Assembly (NCBI RefSeq): GCF_037975245.1
Contig: NC_092582.1
Location: 19,928,577 to 19,992,576, forward strand
DNA from: Apostichopus japonicus
Lineage: Eukaryota; Echinodermata; Holothuroidea; Aspidochirotida; Stichopodidae
Length of the DNA stretch: 64,000 bases
Direction of reading: 5' to 3'
The notes under the pieces are model-generated. The model saw only the letters and a list, made by a program, of their open reading frames with translations. It searched no databases and was not told where the DNA came from. Of the stretch, positions 10,620 to 23,699 are shown piece after piece (the stretch's first letter is position 1; each line of letters opens with the position of its first letter). A program made the translations under genes and the position numbers.

Positions 10620-11300
10620 GTTCCGGTGGTGGTTAGCTGAGACATTTGTTTCTGAAGACGGTCAGCATAAACCGTAAGGTCGGGAGTGTGTTGAGACTCA
10701 TCTTCGTAAGTCACAAGGTATTCTCAAAGGTGTACCAAAAACCAGGTCAGCGGCGCTGCAGCCGATGTCTTCTTTAAGCGCCGTGCGGATACCAATTAAG
10801 GTAAATGGTTAATGAGTCACTCTAATGTGTAGTGTCATGTTGCGATTTTAGGCAGCCTTAAATTGCCGATGGAAGCGTTCGACTAAAACCATTGGATTCC
10901 GGATGGTATGCCGTGGTACAAATGCGTTTGCTTCCTAACAGCAGAGGAAGGACACCGATTCGACTAATGTGCGCCTCTTTCTGTGGTGATCGAAGCCGGT
11001 GTGCCACACGCTGACATCCATCTAGAGAGAGAAGCTGTTGCGACAGTTTCGGCGGAGATATTTGGAATGCAAATGGCTTCAGGGCATCTTGTGAACTGAT
11101 ATATGATCGTCAGCAAGTACGTATATCTATTAGATGGTGGCAACGGTCCTTCTATATCAATGTGTACATGATTAAAGCGCGCATCTGGGCAAGCGAAAGT
11201 ACCAGGTGGTGTAACGGTATGCCTGAGCACTTTACTACAGAGGTATTGAGGCGCTATCAGTTGACGGAAACAGTAGTGGTGTCAAATTACGCCGCTACAA
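10620..11300 (-). mobile_element. Ty3/gypsy integrase relic, minus strand
   Basis: Minus-strand conceptual frames give HTVTPPGTFACPDARFNHVH, then a DIEGPLPPSNRYTYLLTIIY catalytic-core segment, then ITTERGA in place of the second catalytic Asp motif, TTAYHPESNG, and LIGIRTALKEDIGCSAADLV with FGTPLRIP. This order matches the integrase core and C-terminal side of gypsy pol. Frameshifts and stops separate the pieces. No LTRs were identified. The relic is oriented opposite to the element at 13.2-16.5 kb. Confidence 0.8.
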
Positions 11301-13180
11301 GATCACATACGAAACTTTAGTGTTGCTTAAGTTTATTTGGAACACAGACCATCCATAAAACAAGCGCGTAGCCATGATTTCATCTTGGTGTGGGAGTATA
11401 GGATTCTTTCTTGAACTTCATTTTGGTGAGTGCAAGAAACCTGTTGGAATTGGTAGATGCCAAAGGTCACATGACTTCAACCAGTTTCAAAGTCTGAAAA
11501 CAGTTTAAGCATGATAACTCCAAACTTAAAGCTACAATTAACATGTAAATTCTCCTATGCTATGATTTTCTTTTAAGGAACCTACAGTAGTTTTGTCAAA
11601 TTCAGTTCAGTTTAGGTTTGTGAAAGGGCTCTATGGGTCTTCATCAAGAACATACAGTCTTCCAGGAAATGCTTCAGAGAGTTCAGAGGTCTTGCCTTAA
11701 CTGCACTCAAACACTCTTATATGTTTTCACCCTCTGAGCTTCAGGGGTCAGCAGGTTAGCCAAAATGGTCTCAAAATTGGCCATTTTCTATGTGATTATA
11801 CTAGATGACTTTTGCTTTGGCATTAATAAGTTGTGAAAATATTTCATAGTGTATAAACAATGTCCTAGCAAGTGTCATTTGATGATATTAATTATATTAA
11901 TAATTAGTAGTTGTTTTGACGACGCCTACGCGACCACAAATGTGGGAGAAAACCGCAAGGGTTTATGAATGACAAATTACAAGTCGGTGGCTTCCAATTC
12001 AACATCTTAACTCAAATTTAGAATCTTTTCAATTTAGAAAGTCATTTCAGATGGGAAAGCCGTAGATTGCTCTTGGATAAAAAATTTAAAAAAAACCACC
12101 TTACTATGACCCGTAGAATATGTTTCTTGTCACGTCACTGTTCATTAATATTAAATTAGGTAAAACTTATCATTTTCGAAGGTCAATTTCTCAATCATTA
12201 ACCAAAATGTCTGGTAGTAGTTGAATTTGATGAAGGAAAGGTGTTTAATCCAATCATTATAGACAAAAGACACACACACAAAAGGAGTGGAAAGGGAATT
12301 TCGGCCGTAATTTCCGAATTTTTCAAATCATCCTGTAACGAAGTCAAGTTCACGGCAAATAAATACGCACACGAATACAGGTTACGAATACAGGTTACGA
12401 GTAAAGTGGTCCTGTTCCACGTTGGTACGTATTGCGCAAAATACTATAAATAAACGTGATAAAACTAATGGAATTGAATTGCTTATATCATGGATCTCCA
12501 TGCTTATATCGTATGATAAGTGGAACTATTCATGGCCGTGAAATGACTTTTCTCTGTAGATAGGGCCATGAGGACGCCTGAAGATCATGAAATACTCACT
12601 GCCAATACATCGCTTTGATACATCCACACATAATAATACATGTAAGCAATGCCGTATCGTAACAATCGCTATTTTTAGCACAACTCGCTGAAATAAGGCA
12701 CTAAACACTGGTTTGAATTGATCAATTTAATTTAGAGACTCTCATGAAGATGGACCCATGCTGTTGTTCTTCCAAGTACAAGCCCTGTCACTGTAAAGAC
12801 TACAAGCCCTGCCAGTGCCCCTCCAAATTCACCGTCCTGAAATTGTATACATGGGGTTGCTAGTAACCAGCCTATGAAGCCTTGATGGTATAGACCAGGG
12901 GCCTTTTTACTGGGTTTATTTTCAAGCATAACTAGTTTTGTGGAAATATGCAGATTATACAACAGGCAATTAAATATGACAACTGAGCGGCCTATTGATC
13001 AAATGCATCTTTGCGTAACGCTGCCGATGGGGATACGATCGAGGTGTTAATGGTGAAAGCTGAAGTACCCAACCATGTTAAACAGCGTCTAAAATCCGTT
13101 TTCCGTTTTCCAAGGTTACTGTTCCACCAACAAAGGCTAAGCCAAATATTACATGCACGGTACATATAAACTATGTTCTA
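11301..13180. other. Intergenic sequence with a possible minus-strand terminal exon
   Basis: No confident gene. On the minus strand an acceptor-like CAATTTCAG precedes a short frame (about 12838 down to 12732) containing a glycine- and valine-rich segment (GGALAGLVVFTVTGLVLG) that could be one membrane helix, ending at a stop. The family is not recognised. A 28-bp segment at 12333-12360 (TGTAACGAAGTCAAGTT then CACGGCAAAT) has a close match at 16922-16950 on the other side of the gypsy relic. Confidence 0.3.
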
Positions 13181-13189
13181 TTGACTTTG

Positions 13190-16100
13190 ACTGTGGACAC
13201 TGCTTCAGATGTCACACTTCTCATTGCCAGTACATTTGATAAGTTTTTCTTGAGAGAAGTTTTGGTTTAAGTAAAGTACAGGTGAATTCATACAATAACG
13301 ATGTTATTAAGCTGCTGGGCTACTTTACTGCTAAAGTCAGTTACAAAGGTCGTGCTATGCATAATAATCTCTATGTTGTACACAACGGGGTTTAATTACT
13401 GGGTAAGGATGTTATCCACGGGTTAGGTTTGCATATAGTTGGTGAGTCATTGTCTTGTCTTGCAAATCATGTTGATGTAACAGATTTCCCAGATGCAGTT
13501 CCTAAAACCCCAAATCAAGTGTTCACAGCACATTCTAATATTGATGATGCCAATGCTACTACAGGTATCTCCCAGTTGGTTAATAACCATTCACAGTTGT
13601 TTTCTTCCCAAGTGGGACTTATTAAGGGCTTCAGGCATACGGTGAAGATAAAGACTGATGCAAAGCCAGTACAACAGTCCCTCGGGCGAGTGCCTCATGT
13701 AGTGAGACATGCAGTCTCTGCAGAGCTCGCACGGTTAGAGAAAGAGGGTATAATTGAACGAGGTACAGAAGCTACTGAATGGGTTTCCCCAATAGTGGTT
13801 GTTTGGAAAAAAAGAGGGGAAGGTTCGAGTCTGTGTTGACTTGAGAAAAGTCAATGAGGCAGTGATAAGTGAGAGACATCCAATTCCTAGAATTGATGAA
13901 ATACTGGAGTCTATGAAGGGTGCTACATGTTTTACAAAACTGGATCTAAAGAGTGCTTATCACCAAGTTGAGCTGCATGAACGTAGCAGGGATCTTACAA
14001 CATTTATTACCCATGATGGGCTATTCAAATTCAGATGTGTGTGCTTTGGACAAGCCTCTGCACCGTCTTGCTTCCAAAAAGTGATGTTTTACTCTTGAAA
14101 GATATTCCCAATGTACAATGTTTTATTGATGACATCATTGTGTATGGTGCAGCTCAGAATGAGCATGATGAAACTCTAAAACAGGTACAAAATTGCAAAA
14201 TGCAGGTGTGAAACTGTATATTAAATGTACTTTTTTCAGTTCCATCATTACAGATGAGGTCATGTCATTGATTGTAAGGGTATCCACCCCACCCAAGAAC
14301 TAGTTGATGCGATACAGGAAGCCCCGACACCACAAAATAAGGACCAGTTCCGCTCCTTTTTGGGTTTGGCGGGTTACTATGCGAAGTTTGTAAACAATTT
14401 CTCGATGCTGGTACAACCAATCAGGGATACGATGACTTCAGTTGGTTTTAAATGGTCTACAGCCGCAGCTCATGCCTTTACAGAAGTTAAGGAAGCTGTA
14501 CTGAGCAGTCTAGCTTTAGCATTATTTGACCCTGACAAGGAAGTAATCTTAACCACTGATGCTTCAGGTTACGGCATAGGTGCAGTGCTTACTCAAGTTG
14601 CAAATGGTCAAGGAATAACCATTGCGTTTGCATCGAGGAAGTTAACTACTTGCAAGCAAAAGTTCTCCACAGGAGAAAGGGAGGCTCTAAGCTTGTGTAT
14701 GGGCGGTGCAAAAGTTCCATACATACCTATGGGGCCGACGGTTCACTTTGTGTACGGACCATCAGGCTCTGACTACGCTTTTAGGTACCAGCGGGAATGG
14801 GCATCGCGCTATGTGCAAAGCTCGCTGAGGTGCAAAACTGCTTAGTTAAAATTACACAATCGTGTATAAGCCGGGGTCTGAAAATAAATTAGCAGATGCG
14901 CTATGTAGATTACCAGTTGCGTCAGATCCGGAAGTTTCTCAACTCTCTGAAAGAGAGGATGAAGAGGTTGCTGCAGTATGTAGTGTAGTGCTAGATGAGT
15001 GCAGTGTAACTTTACATGAGCTACAAGATGCAACTGCTAAGAGTGCTGCTTGCCAACATGTATTATAGTACATGCATAGAGGGTTGGCCGATAAAGAAGG
15101 CTAATGTTACAAAGGATTTTTTACCATATTTTGGTGTAAGAGACGAGATTTCTGAACACAATGGAGTATTGTTCAGGGGGAATAGGGTAAGTGCGCCAGA
15201 ACAATTGACTTCGCGTCTTGCTTATATTGCACATGAATCCCACCAAGGGATGGTGAGAACTAAACAGCGTTAAGACAGCTGTATTGGTGGCCCAAAATTG
15301 GACAGCTTTGATGAAGAGTTGGTTAAAACATGCTATACATGCCAGATGAATGACAAGTCAGGGGTAACAAGGAAGGAACCTCTCAAACCAGTACCATGTC
15401 CTTCAAAGTCGTGGGAGAAATTAGGGATTGATATAGTCGGTCCTGATATGTCTGCTCCAGAAAACTGTCAATATGCAATCACTTTGATTGATTACCACTC
15501 CAAATGACCAGTGGTGGCATTTGTGTCCAGAGTTACTACTAGCACAGTTATCGAGTTTCTGTTGTCAGTGTTCAGTAGAGAGGGTTATCCTGAAGAACTT
15601 GTATCAGATAATGGTGTCCAATTTGTGTCTTATGAATTTGAAGAGTGAGGAATATCACTCACACAAAATCTGCAATTTACATGCATAAGCGAATGGCGCC
15701 ATTGAACGTTTCAATAGGGTGCTAAAGCAAACCATCCAATATGCCCACTTGCAAGGGAAACAGGTCAAATCTTCATTAAGGGAAATTTTATGCATATACA
15801 GGTGCACATCTCATTCTACAACAGGTGAGGAACCATCTATGTTATTACAAGGGTATCATATGAGGACAATGTTAGATATTGTAGATGTTACTGAGGGAGA
15901 GGGTATCAAACACCCAAAGGAAAATGAAGGCATACTATGACAATAGTAATGCCGTAAAGACGAGGGTTTTAATCCAGGGTCTTGGGTAAGGATAAAGAGA
16001 CCTGGCCACATCTCAAAAGGTTCTAGTAAATTCATGGGTCCTTTTAAGATTCAGAGGAAAGTAGGTGCCAATACTTATGAACTAGAAAATGGTTCAACAT

Positions 16101-16470
16101 AGAATGTTGAGCGGCTAGCTCCATTTACAGGGATTGTAATACCTAAGGTTGAAGAGGAACAAGACCTAGGGATCTCAGTAGAACAATTTTCAGAAAGAAA
16201 AGATCAAATCCAGAAAACCAATCCTCATGTGGTCCGACAACCCATTAGATATATTAACCGGTCACAAAACATAAGATCTAGTAACTGTCCGCAAAGAAAT
16301 CGACATCCTCCACTATGGGCAAAAGACTATAATGTCTTATATTCTAAAACTTAAAGAGACTGTTATTGCATAAATAATACCACTAGTTCAATATAATGTA
16401 AATATGTTACACTTTATTGAATCATCTTTAACTAATTGGTTTGTCCATTCTTCAAAGAGGGGGCGAATGT
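13190..16470 (+). mobile_element. Ty3/gypsy retrotransposon pol, degenerate
   Basis: Pieces of pol follow in the correct order. A protease motif DTASD is near 13195. Reverse transcriptase runs from about 13620 (FRHTVKIKTDAKPVQQ, WVSPIVVVWKK, VRVCVDLRKVNEAV, CFTKLDLKSAYHQVEL) to the catalytic FIDDIIVYG near 14130. RNase H follows (about 14360-14720, LTTDASGYGIGAVL, FSTGEREAL). Integrase has an HHCC-type zinc region (HESHQGM with CYTCQM, 15230-15350), a GIDIVGPD core, VSDNGVQF and NGAIERFNR, and a GPFKIQRKVG C-terminal module near 16040. The frame ends at TAA 16352-16354. Internal stops and frameshifts (about 13830, 14098, 14840, 15060, 15507, 15690) disable it. A purine tract AAAGAGGGGGCGAA (16454-16467) followed by TGTTGTG may mark the start of the 3' LTR. 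A second LTR was not found. Confidence 0.9.
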
Positions 16471-17789
16471 TGTGTTTGATGAAGATAATTTTACTTATAT
16501 ACCACCTGGATAAAACATGCATGATTTGAGTTCGAAATAATGTAATCACGTTGAATAAATGAGTTAGAAAAATCAATAATAATCTGATTCATCTTTAGTG
16601 GTTAAGTACGGAACACCACAATGATGAGCATTTTCTGCCCCTGTATTTCAGGGCTATAGCAATATAATGACTATGAAGTATGAGGTGTGTACAATATAGT
16701 TTGACATGGGCCTTTTCCACGAACTAAACCAATTACATCATTACATGTACACGCAGAGCCAAAACAAAGTCCTTACATCTGTATTACATAACGCTGTGTT
16801 TTGCAGTAAGTTAATACGTTGATTATTGACAAGACTAGTGCGTTTCCAATCGCAAATTTAGTATCAATGAAAAGGGCATAGTCTAATCTAGCGAATTTTA
16901 CCCAAACTGTGCATTTTTCTTCTGTAACGAAGTAAAGTTTACGGCAAATTTATACTCACTTTTTGGAGCCATGAAAAAGGCGCCAAATTCAATTGAGATT
17001 TATCAGAAAGCACGACAATTTTTTTTTACCGTTTAATTACGAAAAATTAAAGTTGTGAGATTCAACTTACCGCGTCATGGTGACTAGCGACGCCTTCTTT
17101 TGCATTATTCAAACACTTACACCAGCGGAGTAGGTCTCAAGTAGCTTCGCGAAATTTCATTCTGGCCAAATGTTAGGGGCGGGGCTACAAGAAAACTGCT
17201 CTCTGAGCTCATTAACTCGCATGTTGGGGACTGACTGACATAGGTACTTGTAAGAGCTTGTATTTTGCCTCCAAGTAAGACTGAAAGAAATATATATACT
17301 ATTCAGGCTAGCACACAGACAAAACGGTCGTTAACAATACAGAGAGATTTAAGTGGCGCATGATCTGTTGGGCGGGGCTTGCAAATGTTGAATGAGGTTT
17401 GTAGAAACTACGGATTCGTTAAAAAAATCTGGCAATTTTCTTCAGCTCAAAATGTTTAATGACAGATAACGCAATAAAAATAATGATTTTTAATATGAAA
17501 AATTGCATAGAACGGTGTTATTTTTACTGAACTCTTAGGGCGGAAAGCAAGAAAAGTCGAAGTTAAAATTTGGAAAACACACGTTGAGACTTTGAGTAAT
17601 GAGTACTTACGAGCGCATGATGTTCCGAGAACCAACTATCATATAGTCCGAGTACTGTTTTTTTAGTATCTGTCCGATTACCGAGTAAGAGTACTCCGAA
17701 TTGAACCCTTTTTAATACGAAATTTCCACATACAAAAGTTTTGCATCGAACTGTTGACTACAAAAGCGTAGATGGGACATTGCATTGTA

Positions 17790-18110
17790 GACTTGCACAC
17801 TTAATAAAACTTGTCAAACGTCAAAAATCTGAACACTACCCTCTTTCGCAGTAAGTAAAACTTAACAATACGTCAACGTTACCGTTTTTCTCACTTTTTG
17901 CAACCCGACAATACAAAAGTTTGTAAATTGTCATTTTGCACACTTCGTAAAAACTCTTCCATACGTCAAAAATATGAAAATTATCATTTTGCACACTTAG
18001 TACAACTCTTCAAAACGCCAAAATTATGTTTGGGTTTTGCGCACTTCCTGAAAGCTAGTCAAAGGTAAAACTTCTGAAAATTGTGCTTTTGCACACGTAA
18101 TGCTCAGCTC
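17790..18110. repeat. Degenerate tandem repeat, ~53-58 bp unit
   Basis: Recurring TTTTGCACACTT, then AACTCTTC(C/A)A, then an ACGTCAAAAATATGAAAAT-like segment, about five divergent units. The units nearest 17940-18000 are the most alike. No coding meaning is seen. Confidence 0.6.
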
Positions 18111-18596
18111 GAACATCAAGCCGGGTCCGCAGTCACAAGGCCTACACTGAGATATGATGTTCTTGGACAACTTTCACCCAACCAAATTATGACGGAAAAC
18201 CGCGGTCGGTCGAGGTCTTGGTAGTTTTAGCCGTCACGGAAAAAAAATGAAGAGGTTAGTCCGTTAGTCAGGCCATCGCCTTGGTTATGTTTAATTGGCA
18301 ACATGTAGGCTCATATAGCTGTATAGGCTAGAGTCATGGAAGTATACCCTGATACTTCACTAGGGTCACCCAACTTCATTATTCAGTAATGCTTCACATA
18401 GTAATATTCATATGCATGCGCGATAGTCTGCCTTATTTTACTTTCTTATTCCCAATGTGGATATTAGGGAGCAAATTACAGTGAACAGAATTTAGTTGGC
18501 TAAGCAAAAATTAAAGGAAATACCTGCTTTCAATTGGTTTAATGAGGTTTGTTGAATTGATATCCAACTGTTATCTACATGCATGTTGTGTTATTA

Positions 18597-18715
18597 AAGT
18601 CCCATGTAAGAGTCCCCATGTAAGAGACATTAAAGTCCCATGTAAGAGACTGACTTCGGTCAGCTTGTGGCTTTGATAAGCCAATGAGGCTTCTTCACGA
18701 GTTCCTGCTTGCAGG
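18597..18715 (-). repeat. Dispersed hairpin repeat (LINE 3' tail type)
   Basis: The segment GGCTTTGATAAGCCAATGAG with flanking CTTCTTCACGAGTTCCTGCT is the reverse-complement relative of 55325-55400. It is preceded by a threefold CCCATGTAAGAG motif (18600-18650). The sequence can fold into two stacked stems. Its companion at 55.3 kb follows LINE reverse-transcriptase remnants, so a LINE 3' end is the likely origin. Confidence 0.55.
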
Positions 18716-20587
18716 AGGAAATACAAATACAAAAGCACTCACAGTGTTTGGCTCAGTAGATCTGGGCCAACTTTTGTTCTTAGTTTTTAATTATGTCATG
18801 CTACCAGGCAAAATTGTAGAGGTGAGCTTCAGAACAAAACAGCAAACTTGGTTTATCTTGAAAATATATTAAAACCAGAATGCAAAATACATTGAGGTTT
18901 CGATGACTTCAGTGCACTAGACTTCTGCTTGTTAGTATGACCAGAACCAGCTGTTACAATAGAAATGGCCCGAAACACCATTTTGAGACAATAACACTAT
19001 GGTATGATAAACACAGGCCAGTCTACTGTACGTGGCTATACACACCTCCACCAAAAACAATAATGGTCTTGTACTCAATGTTATGAATCCACACACCAAG
19101 TATTACAGGTGTCCACGATTTCAGGCGTTAGATATCATGTAAAAGGTTTTTCAGAGTTTGACCTCCGGTGAGCTCAAAGGAGATTTGACCTCACGAGTAA
19201 CATGATTCTTGGACTCAATATGGCAAATGCATGTACCATGTATGAAAAGTATCCATGATTTCTACCATGAGAAGACATGTTTTCAAGGTTTTCAGGCCTC
19301 GACAAATAGTTTTAAAAGTACTCGCTATTTGGCGACCGTGACTAAAAATCTTCTTGCTAAATTGCACTCGCCACAAGCCTATGATTGTTTTTCAAGTCTC
19401 CAAAGTACTGATCTACAACATTAACACAAACAAGCAGTTAGAAATTTAAACTTTTCTACCATCAAAAGTAAGTGTTGAGCAAAGTAAAACATGTCGCAGA
19501 ATCATAAATAAGCAGCTAAGCCTACTGTAATGTCTCAAACAATTAAAGATAAAACATCTATAAAAACACCTACGAAGACAGCTTCGCTTCTGTTACATCA
19601 TGGCTCCTCTATAACTAGGTATATACTATATACAGTAGCTAACTATGCGCCAGTCCTTAGCCTATACGGTACCTTACTGCTACTTTGAAACGCTACTCGA
19701 TTAGCGCGACTTCGTACATTTGCCCCGTTCTTTATCTTGTCTTTTAGCTGCAGATTGATGCGCGAAAAAAAGCTGTTAATCCATATAACATTGTCTAAAT
19801 CAAAGCGATCTTTTACGCAATGGAAATCTGAGGTAGTAAGAGCATCTATCTTCCAAAACTCCTAGCAGCAACAACAGCAAACTCTCAAAACTCCTTTAAT
19901 TGTTCTGTACTTTGCGAATATGACTGATAGCCAGTAGGACAATGCCTTAAGAAATAATTAAAGAGATGGTCTGCCATCTTAGGTGTATTGGTATGCTGAC
20001 TGGTATTCTTCACGTTGTTTTGGTAACGAGCCTTATTCTACCCAACCGTTGCTGGCCTAGACAACATAAAATTGCTCAAATGCCTAGCCCGGTTTGTTCA
20101 AGTTGTCTCATAATCATTTAACGTGACGAAAGTCGAACGTTACTTTTAAGTCCTTGCTATGCTGAAACTGGTGGAAGAGACTACAAAAATTGAGATCAAC
20201 ATCCGATCCAGACAAAAGCTCGTGAACTAACTGCCAAACTAAGACCACTTTACACAATTATTTCGCATTGAGATTGGTCATAGTAAAACATCTAACTAGA
20301 CGAACTGTTAAGTTTCATAAACGGCGACTGGTCACAACGAAACTACATCCAACCTGAAATAAATACGACGGAAAACGTCCAATAGAATTACAAAGAGTAC
20401 ACTTTTTTTTGCAAGCAAAGTATGGCTTCCGAGCGGCACGTTGCAGCCAATGCAAATATGTTCGAGTGTTCAGTTTGAGTTTTAGATTCTACGGATGCCC
20501 ACAAGCTCATTTTTAATGCCAATAGCCTCCTATTTGTATGAGGCATAACGCAATGTGGTACGCCTTCACACGAGAAATACGAGATTG

Positions 20588-20790
20588 ATCCAAGCTTTTC
20601 TTCTTGAGATATCGTGTACAAGGTTTACATTATGTGGCCCCTGGTGACTCCAAATGACCTTTGACCTCCCCACATAACAATAGGATTCTTCTACTCAATG
20701 TGTTACTCAAATACACCAAATATTAGATTGGTCCAATCTTCCCTTCTTGAAATATGATGTTTACAAGCGAGGCGTCACACACACACACAT
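20588..20790. repeat. Dispersed repeat containing a DR1 motif
   Basis: Within the segment, two related halves with ATTGATCCAAGCTT- or ATTGGTCCAATCTT-like text, CTTCTTGA(G/A)ATAT and GTTTACA recur about 145 bp apart, consistent with a tandemly organised dispersed repeat. At 20655-20667 it contains TGACCTTTGACCT, a direct repeat of TGACCT with one-base spacing, as bound by RXR/HNF4/COUP-type receptors. It ends in a short CA run. Confidence 0.55.
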
Positions 20791-22344
20791 ACGAATGCAA
20801 AGGTTACGATTATCAACGAAACCAAAAATGCTAGCTTTCAGTCTCTGTTCGTATGTTGTATTGACAGATCGAGTAGGATACCTTTACAATCTGTGTTGTT
20901 TTGTTTCAGTTTCAGAATGATTAAGCAATATATATATATATGTTGAACAGTTTGTTGAAAACATCGTATTTTCCAGTCCTATTTCATTTTCCTCTTCTTC
21001 TGTTTGCAGTGGTCAGAGATTGTCTCAAGTTGCCTTTTTATTGTTTTAACATTTCAAACCTAATTTGTTTTTATTTAAAAGACAAGTTGTTAATCTTAAA
21101 TTTTATCAGTCTGATGTCGGTGTATAGATATGGAAAATTTTGTAATAGCTGAATGGTTGGTTGGCTTACGCAATGAATTTTATGTGGCACAAAATGGCTA
21201 CCCATACAGGTGGGGAAGTCCTACAGGTACCGCTTATTTCGCATTCACTAATTTCATTTTATGTGGCACAAAATGGCTAAACAGGTGGGGAAGTCCTACA
21301 GGTACCGCACCACAATTAGATTAGTGTTCATCCGCTCGAAAGGTTAACCATTGTCAGAGAAAAGAGGTAAAAGCACTTTAGGTAAAGCTTATAAGCTTGT
21401 TAAGGCATGTTATCAGTTTTCATAATTAATCATCATTGTTGTGTCATCAATGTTCTTCCTTTATATGAAAGAGCATAATTTAAAGTACAGATGGTGTGAA
21501 AATAGGGAGGATCGAAGGTGATATAAACCATTTTAGAAACTCTTTGGTTAAATGTTGATATTACTCCGAGCGAGCAGATGGAAGGGTGGGGGTTCAGTAT
21601 GCTAAACTTGCTCCTCTTCTAGCTCAAAATCTAAACGGTCATGATATAGAAGTTTGCAAGTGCCATGATAGGCCAAGATCGCATCTATCATGTGGTGGGT
21701 AGGATATACCAGTTGAAAACTTCTATCTATGCTTTGGCAGGTCTTGAAAGTGACGAGTTTAGTGTGTAAGTCAATGGAACAATTAATTGTGGTGTGAGAT
21801 CTACTTGTTGTCGTCTGTCACTATAGCGAACCAAACGCAAGGTGTGAAGTCCCTGTTACGTGGCTGCTTTACTAATGCTTGTTATCATTATGAACAATTG
21901 TTATTGCATGATACTATTTGCTATAGCTCGATAGGTAACCACTAAAAAACAATGACTCACATGCAGCCTCAATTGTATTAAGTGCATTCTTCGCGCGAAC
22001 ACACCATGACGAGCGTTTCATGCGGTGACATCCGTCGTTGTACAGTAAGAATGCCAGTGATACTAAAATCCATATAAATAACAAATTGCTCGTCATTGGG
22101 GTAGTTGATAATGTACTGCATTCGAGGAAATAAAATAAAAGCAAACTACTTGTTGTAATGTTCTGTTTTCTTGGTATGAATAATTTATCAATAAACCTCT
22201 GACACTAACGAGTTTAGTCAACTTACATCTGCTTCACGATCTTGGATTATTTTTGTTTCATATTGTATCCGCTGTGAACTACCTAGTTTGTGTTTGGAAT
22301 CGTATGCTTACTATCTTAAGATTGGATAAGAAGTTGACAACTTG

Positions 22345-23694
22345 CAGGGGCGTATCCAGGGGGGGCGCAACAGGCGCGCGCCCCCCCTATTGGCCGTCAC
22401 CAAAAAAAAAAAAAAGTTTAGCAAAAAAAAAAAAAAAAAAAAAAATTGATGACGACCTTTATGTGAGATGTCGGTGATCGCTCAACCCCCCCTCCCCTCC
22501 CGTATGCTTTATTTTTTGTTTGCCAAAAATGGTTCTGGCGAAGTTCGGCAGCATAATAGTTTTAGAAACATAGATGGTAATTGTGTTTGTATTATCACTA
22601 TAAACACTAAATGACATGCCAGCCATACAAAATTGTGCATTTTGTGTCCATATTTACTGGAAATGTTGCTTATTATTAAGGTCGAAAAATGGATCACATA
22701 TGGCCATGGGCGGCGATCCTGGGTGGAGGGGGGATATATCCCCCACGAAAATGGGTGGAGGGACTGTAATGCACCATATCCAACCCCCCACCAAATGCCA
22801 GGGATAAGAATATTTTCATGCCTACATTTATGCATCTTCGTTAATGTACGGCTCTTTTTTAGCTTCATTTCTCGCCTACCATAAACGCAGTGCGATCTTT
22901 TCAAATAAAGCGTCTTTATAAAGCAAAAACAGTTGACTGTAGGCTTCATTGGCCCTATAACAACAAAATGTATTATTGCGCCCACGGTATTTATATAGTA
23001 CATATATGCACGCTCATAGTATTCATATAGGCCCTATAGTAGGCCTACACACGTACATGTTCCCTCGAACAGCTGAGAATCTCATGTAACCAGGGTAATG
23101 CTTAATACACGTTTCACCTGGATGCCCTAGCAATCGGTACCTAGGAATGTAACTATGTGTAATTGTGTATTGCATGTGTATAGGCCTATAATAGCCTGCA
23201 TGAGGCCATTTTCTTCATCGAATAATTCGAATAATATAACAGAGCTCTCGAACATTCTAACGTTGCGCCTGAAACAAGATTGACAGGGGCAATTTTCCCA
23301 AAATAACACCCGAAATTAAAAAAAAAAGTATTTTGGATCCTGATTATGAGATATTTCGGACATGACATCCCTATTTTAAAGTTGGGTATATGCCGCTTGG
23401 AAACCTCGGGAAGTGCCGTTTCCGGCCACCTAGAGGGTTTGTTAATCCCAAAATTTTCTTGTACGCTTCGCGCCAACTCATGGTAGCGCTACGCTTAGAT
23501 AGTCAACGAGGTCATATCCCCCCCCCCCCCCACTCGGAAGTACGGATCGCCGCCCATGCATATGACACCATTTTGCATTTCAGCCCTTCTTTGAAAGCAA
23601 AAATTGTACACCCCTCCCCTTAGACCCATCCCCCCAGGCGATCATTCATGCCTGGCGCCCCCCCCCCTATTGGAAAATCCTGGATACGCCCCTG
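22345..23694. mobile_element. hAT-like DNA transposon, 1350 bp, 5-bp duplication
   Basis: The left end CAGGGGCGTATCCAGG (22345-22360) is exactly inverted at the right end CCTGGATACGCCCCTG (23679-23694). ACTTG directly flanks both (22340-22344 and 23695-23699). Both ends continue inward into G/C-run segments. The interior has poly-A runs near 22400-22445, and between about 23395 and 23505 the reverse complement of the subterminal block shared with the 635-2772 and 33559-36425 elements. No transposase is present. Its termini match those of the 635-2772 element, including the 5-bp duplication length. Confidence 0.82.
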
Positions 23695-23699
23695 ACTTG

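Larger units (their letters stand above)
16471..22339. other. Long gene-poor region
   Basis: About 5.9 kb without a recognisable coding exon. It contains a degenerate tandem repeat (17790-18110), a LINE-tail-like hairpin repeat (18597-18715), a dispersed repeat with a nuclear-receptor-type direct repeat (20588-20790), a short CA run near 20790, and a local duplication of a GTGGCACAAAATGGCTA-type segment with GGTGGGGAAGTCCTACAGG near 21184-21230 and 21263-21307. The remainder is AT-rich with scattered short frames that show no family resemblance. Confidence 0.5.

Noticed and set aside
12333-16950. 28-bp direct match at 12333-12360 and 16922-16950 as an LTR pair of the gypsy element
   Set aside because: Similarity stops within a few tens of bases on both sides, and the rest of the expected LTRs does not align, so it is more likely a short dispersed repeat.
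19328-19350. TGGCGACCGTGAC as a retrotransposon primer-binding site
   Set aside because: No LTR end or gag sequence is recognisable around it, and a 13-base match alone is weak.
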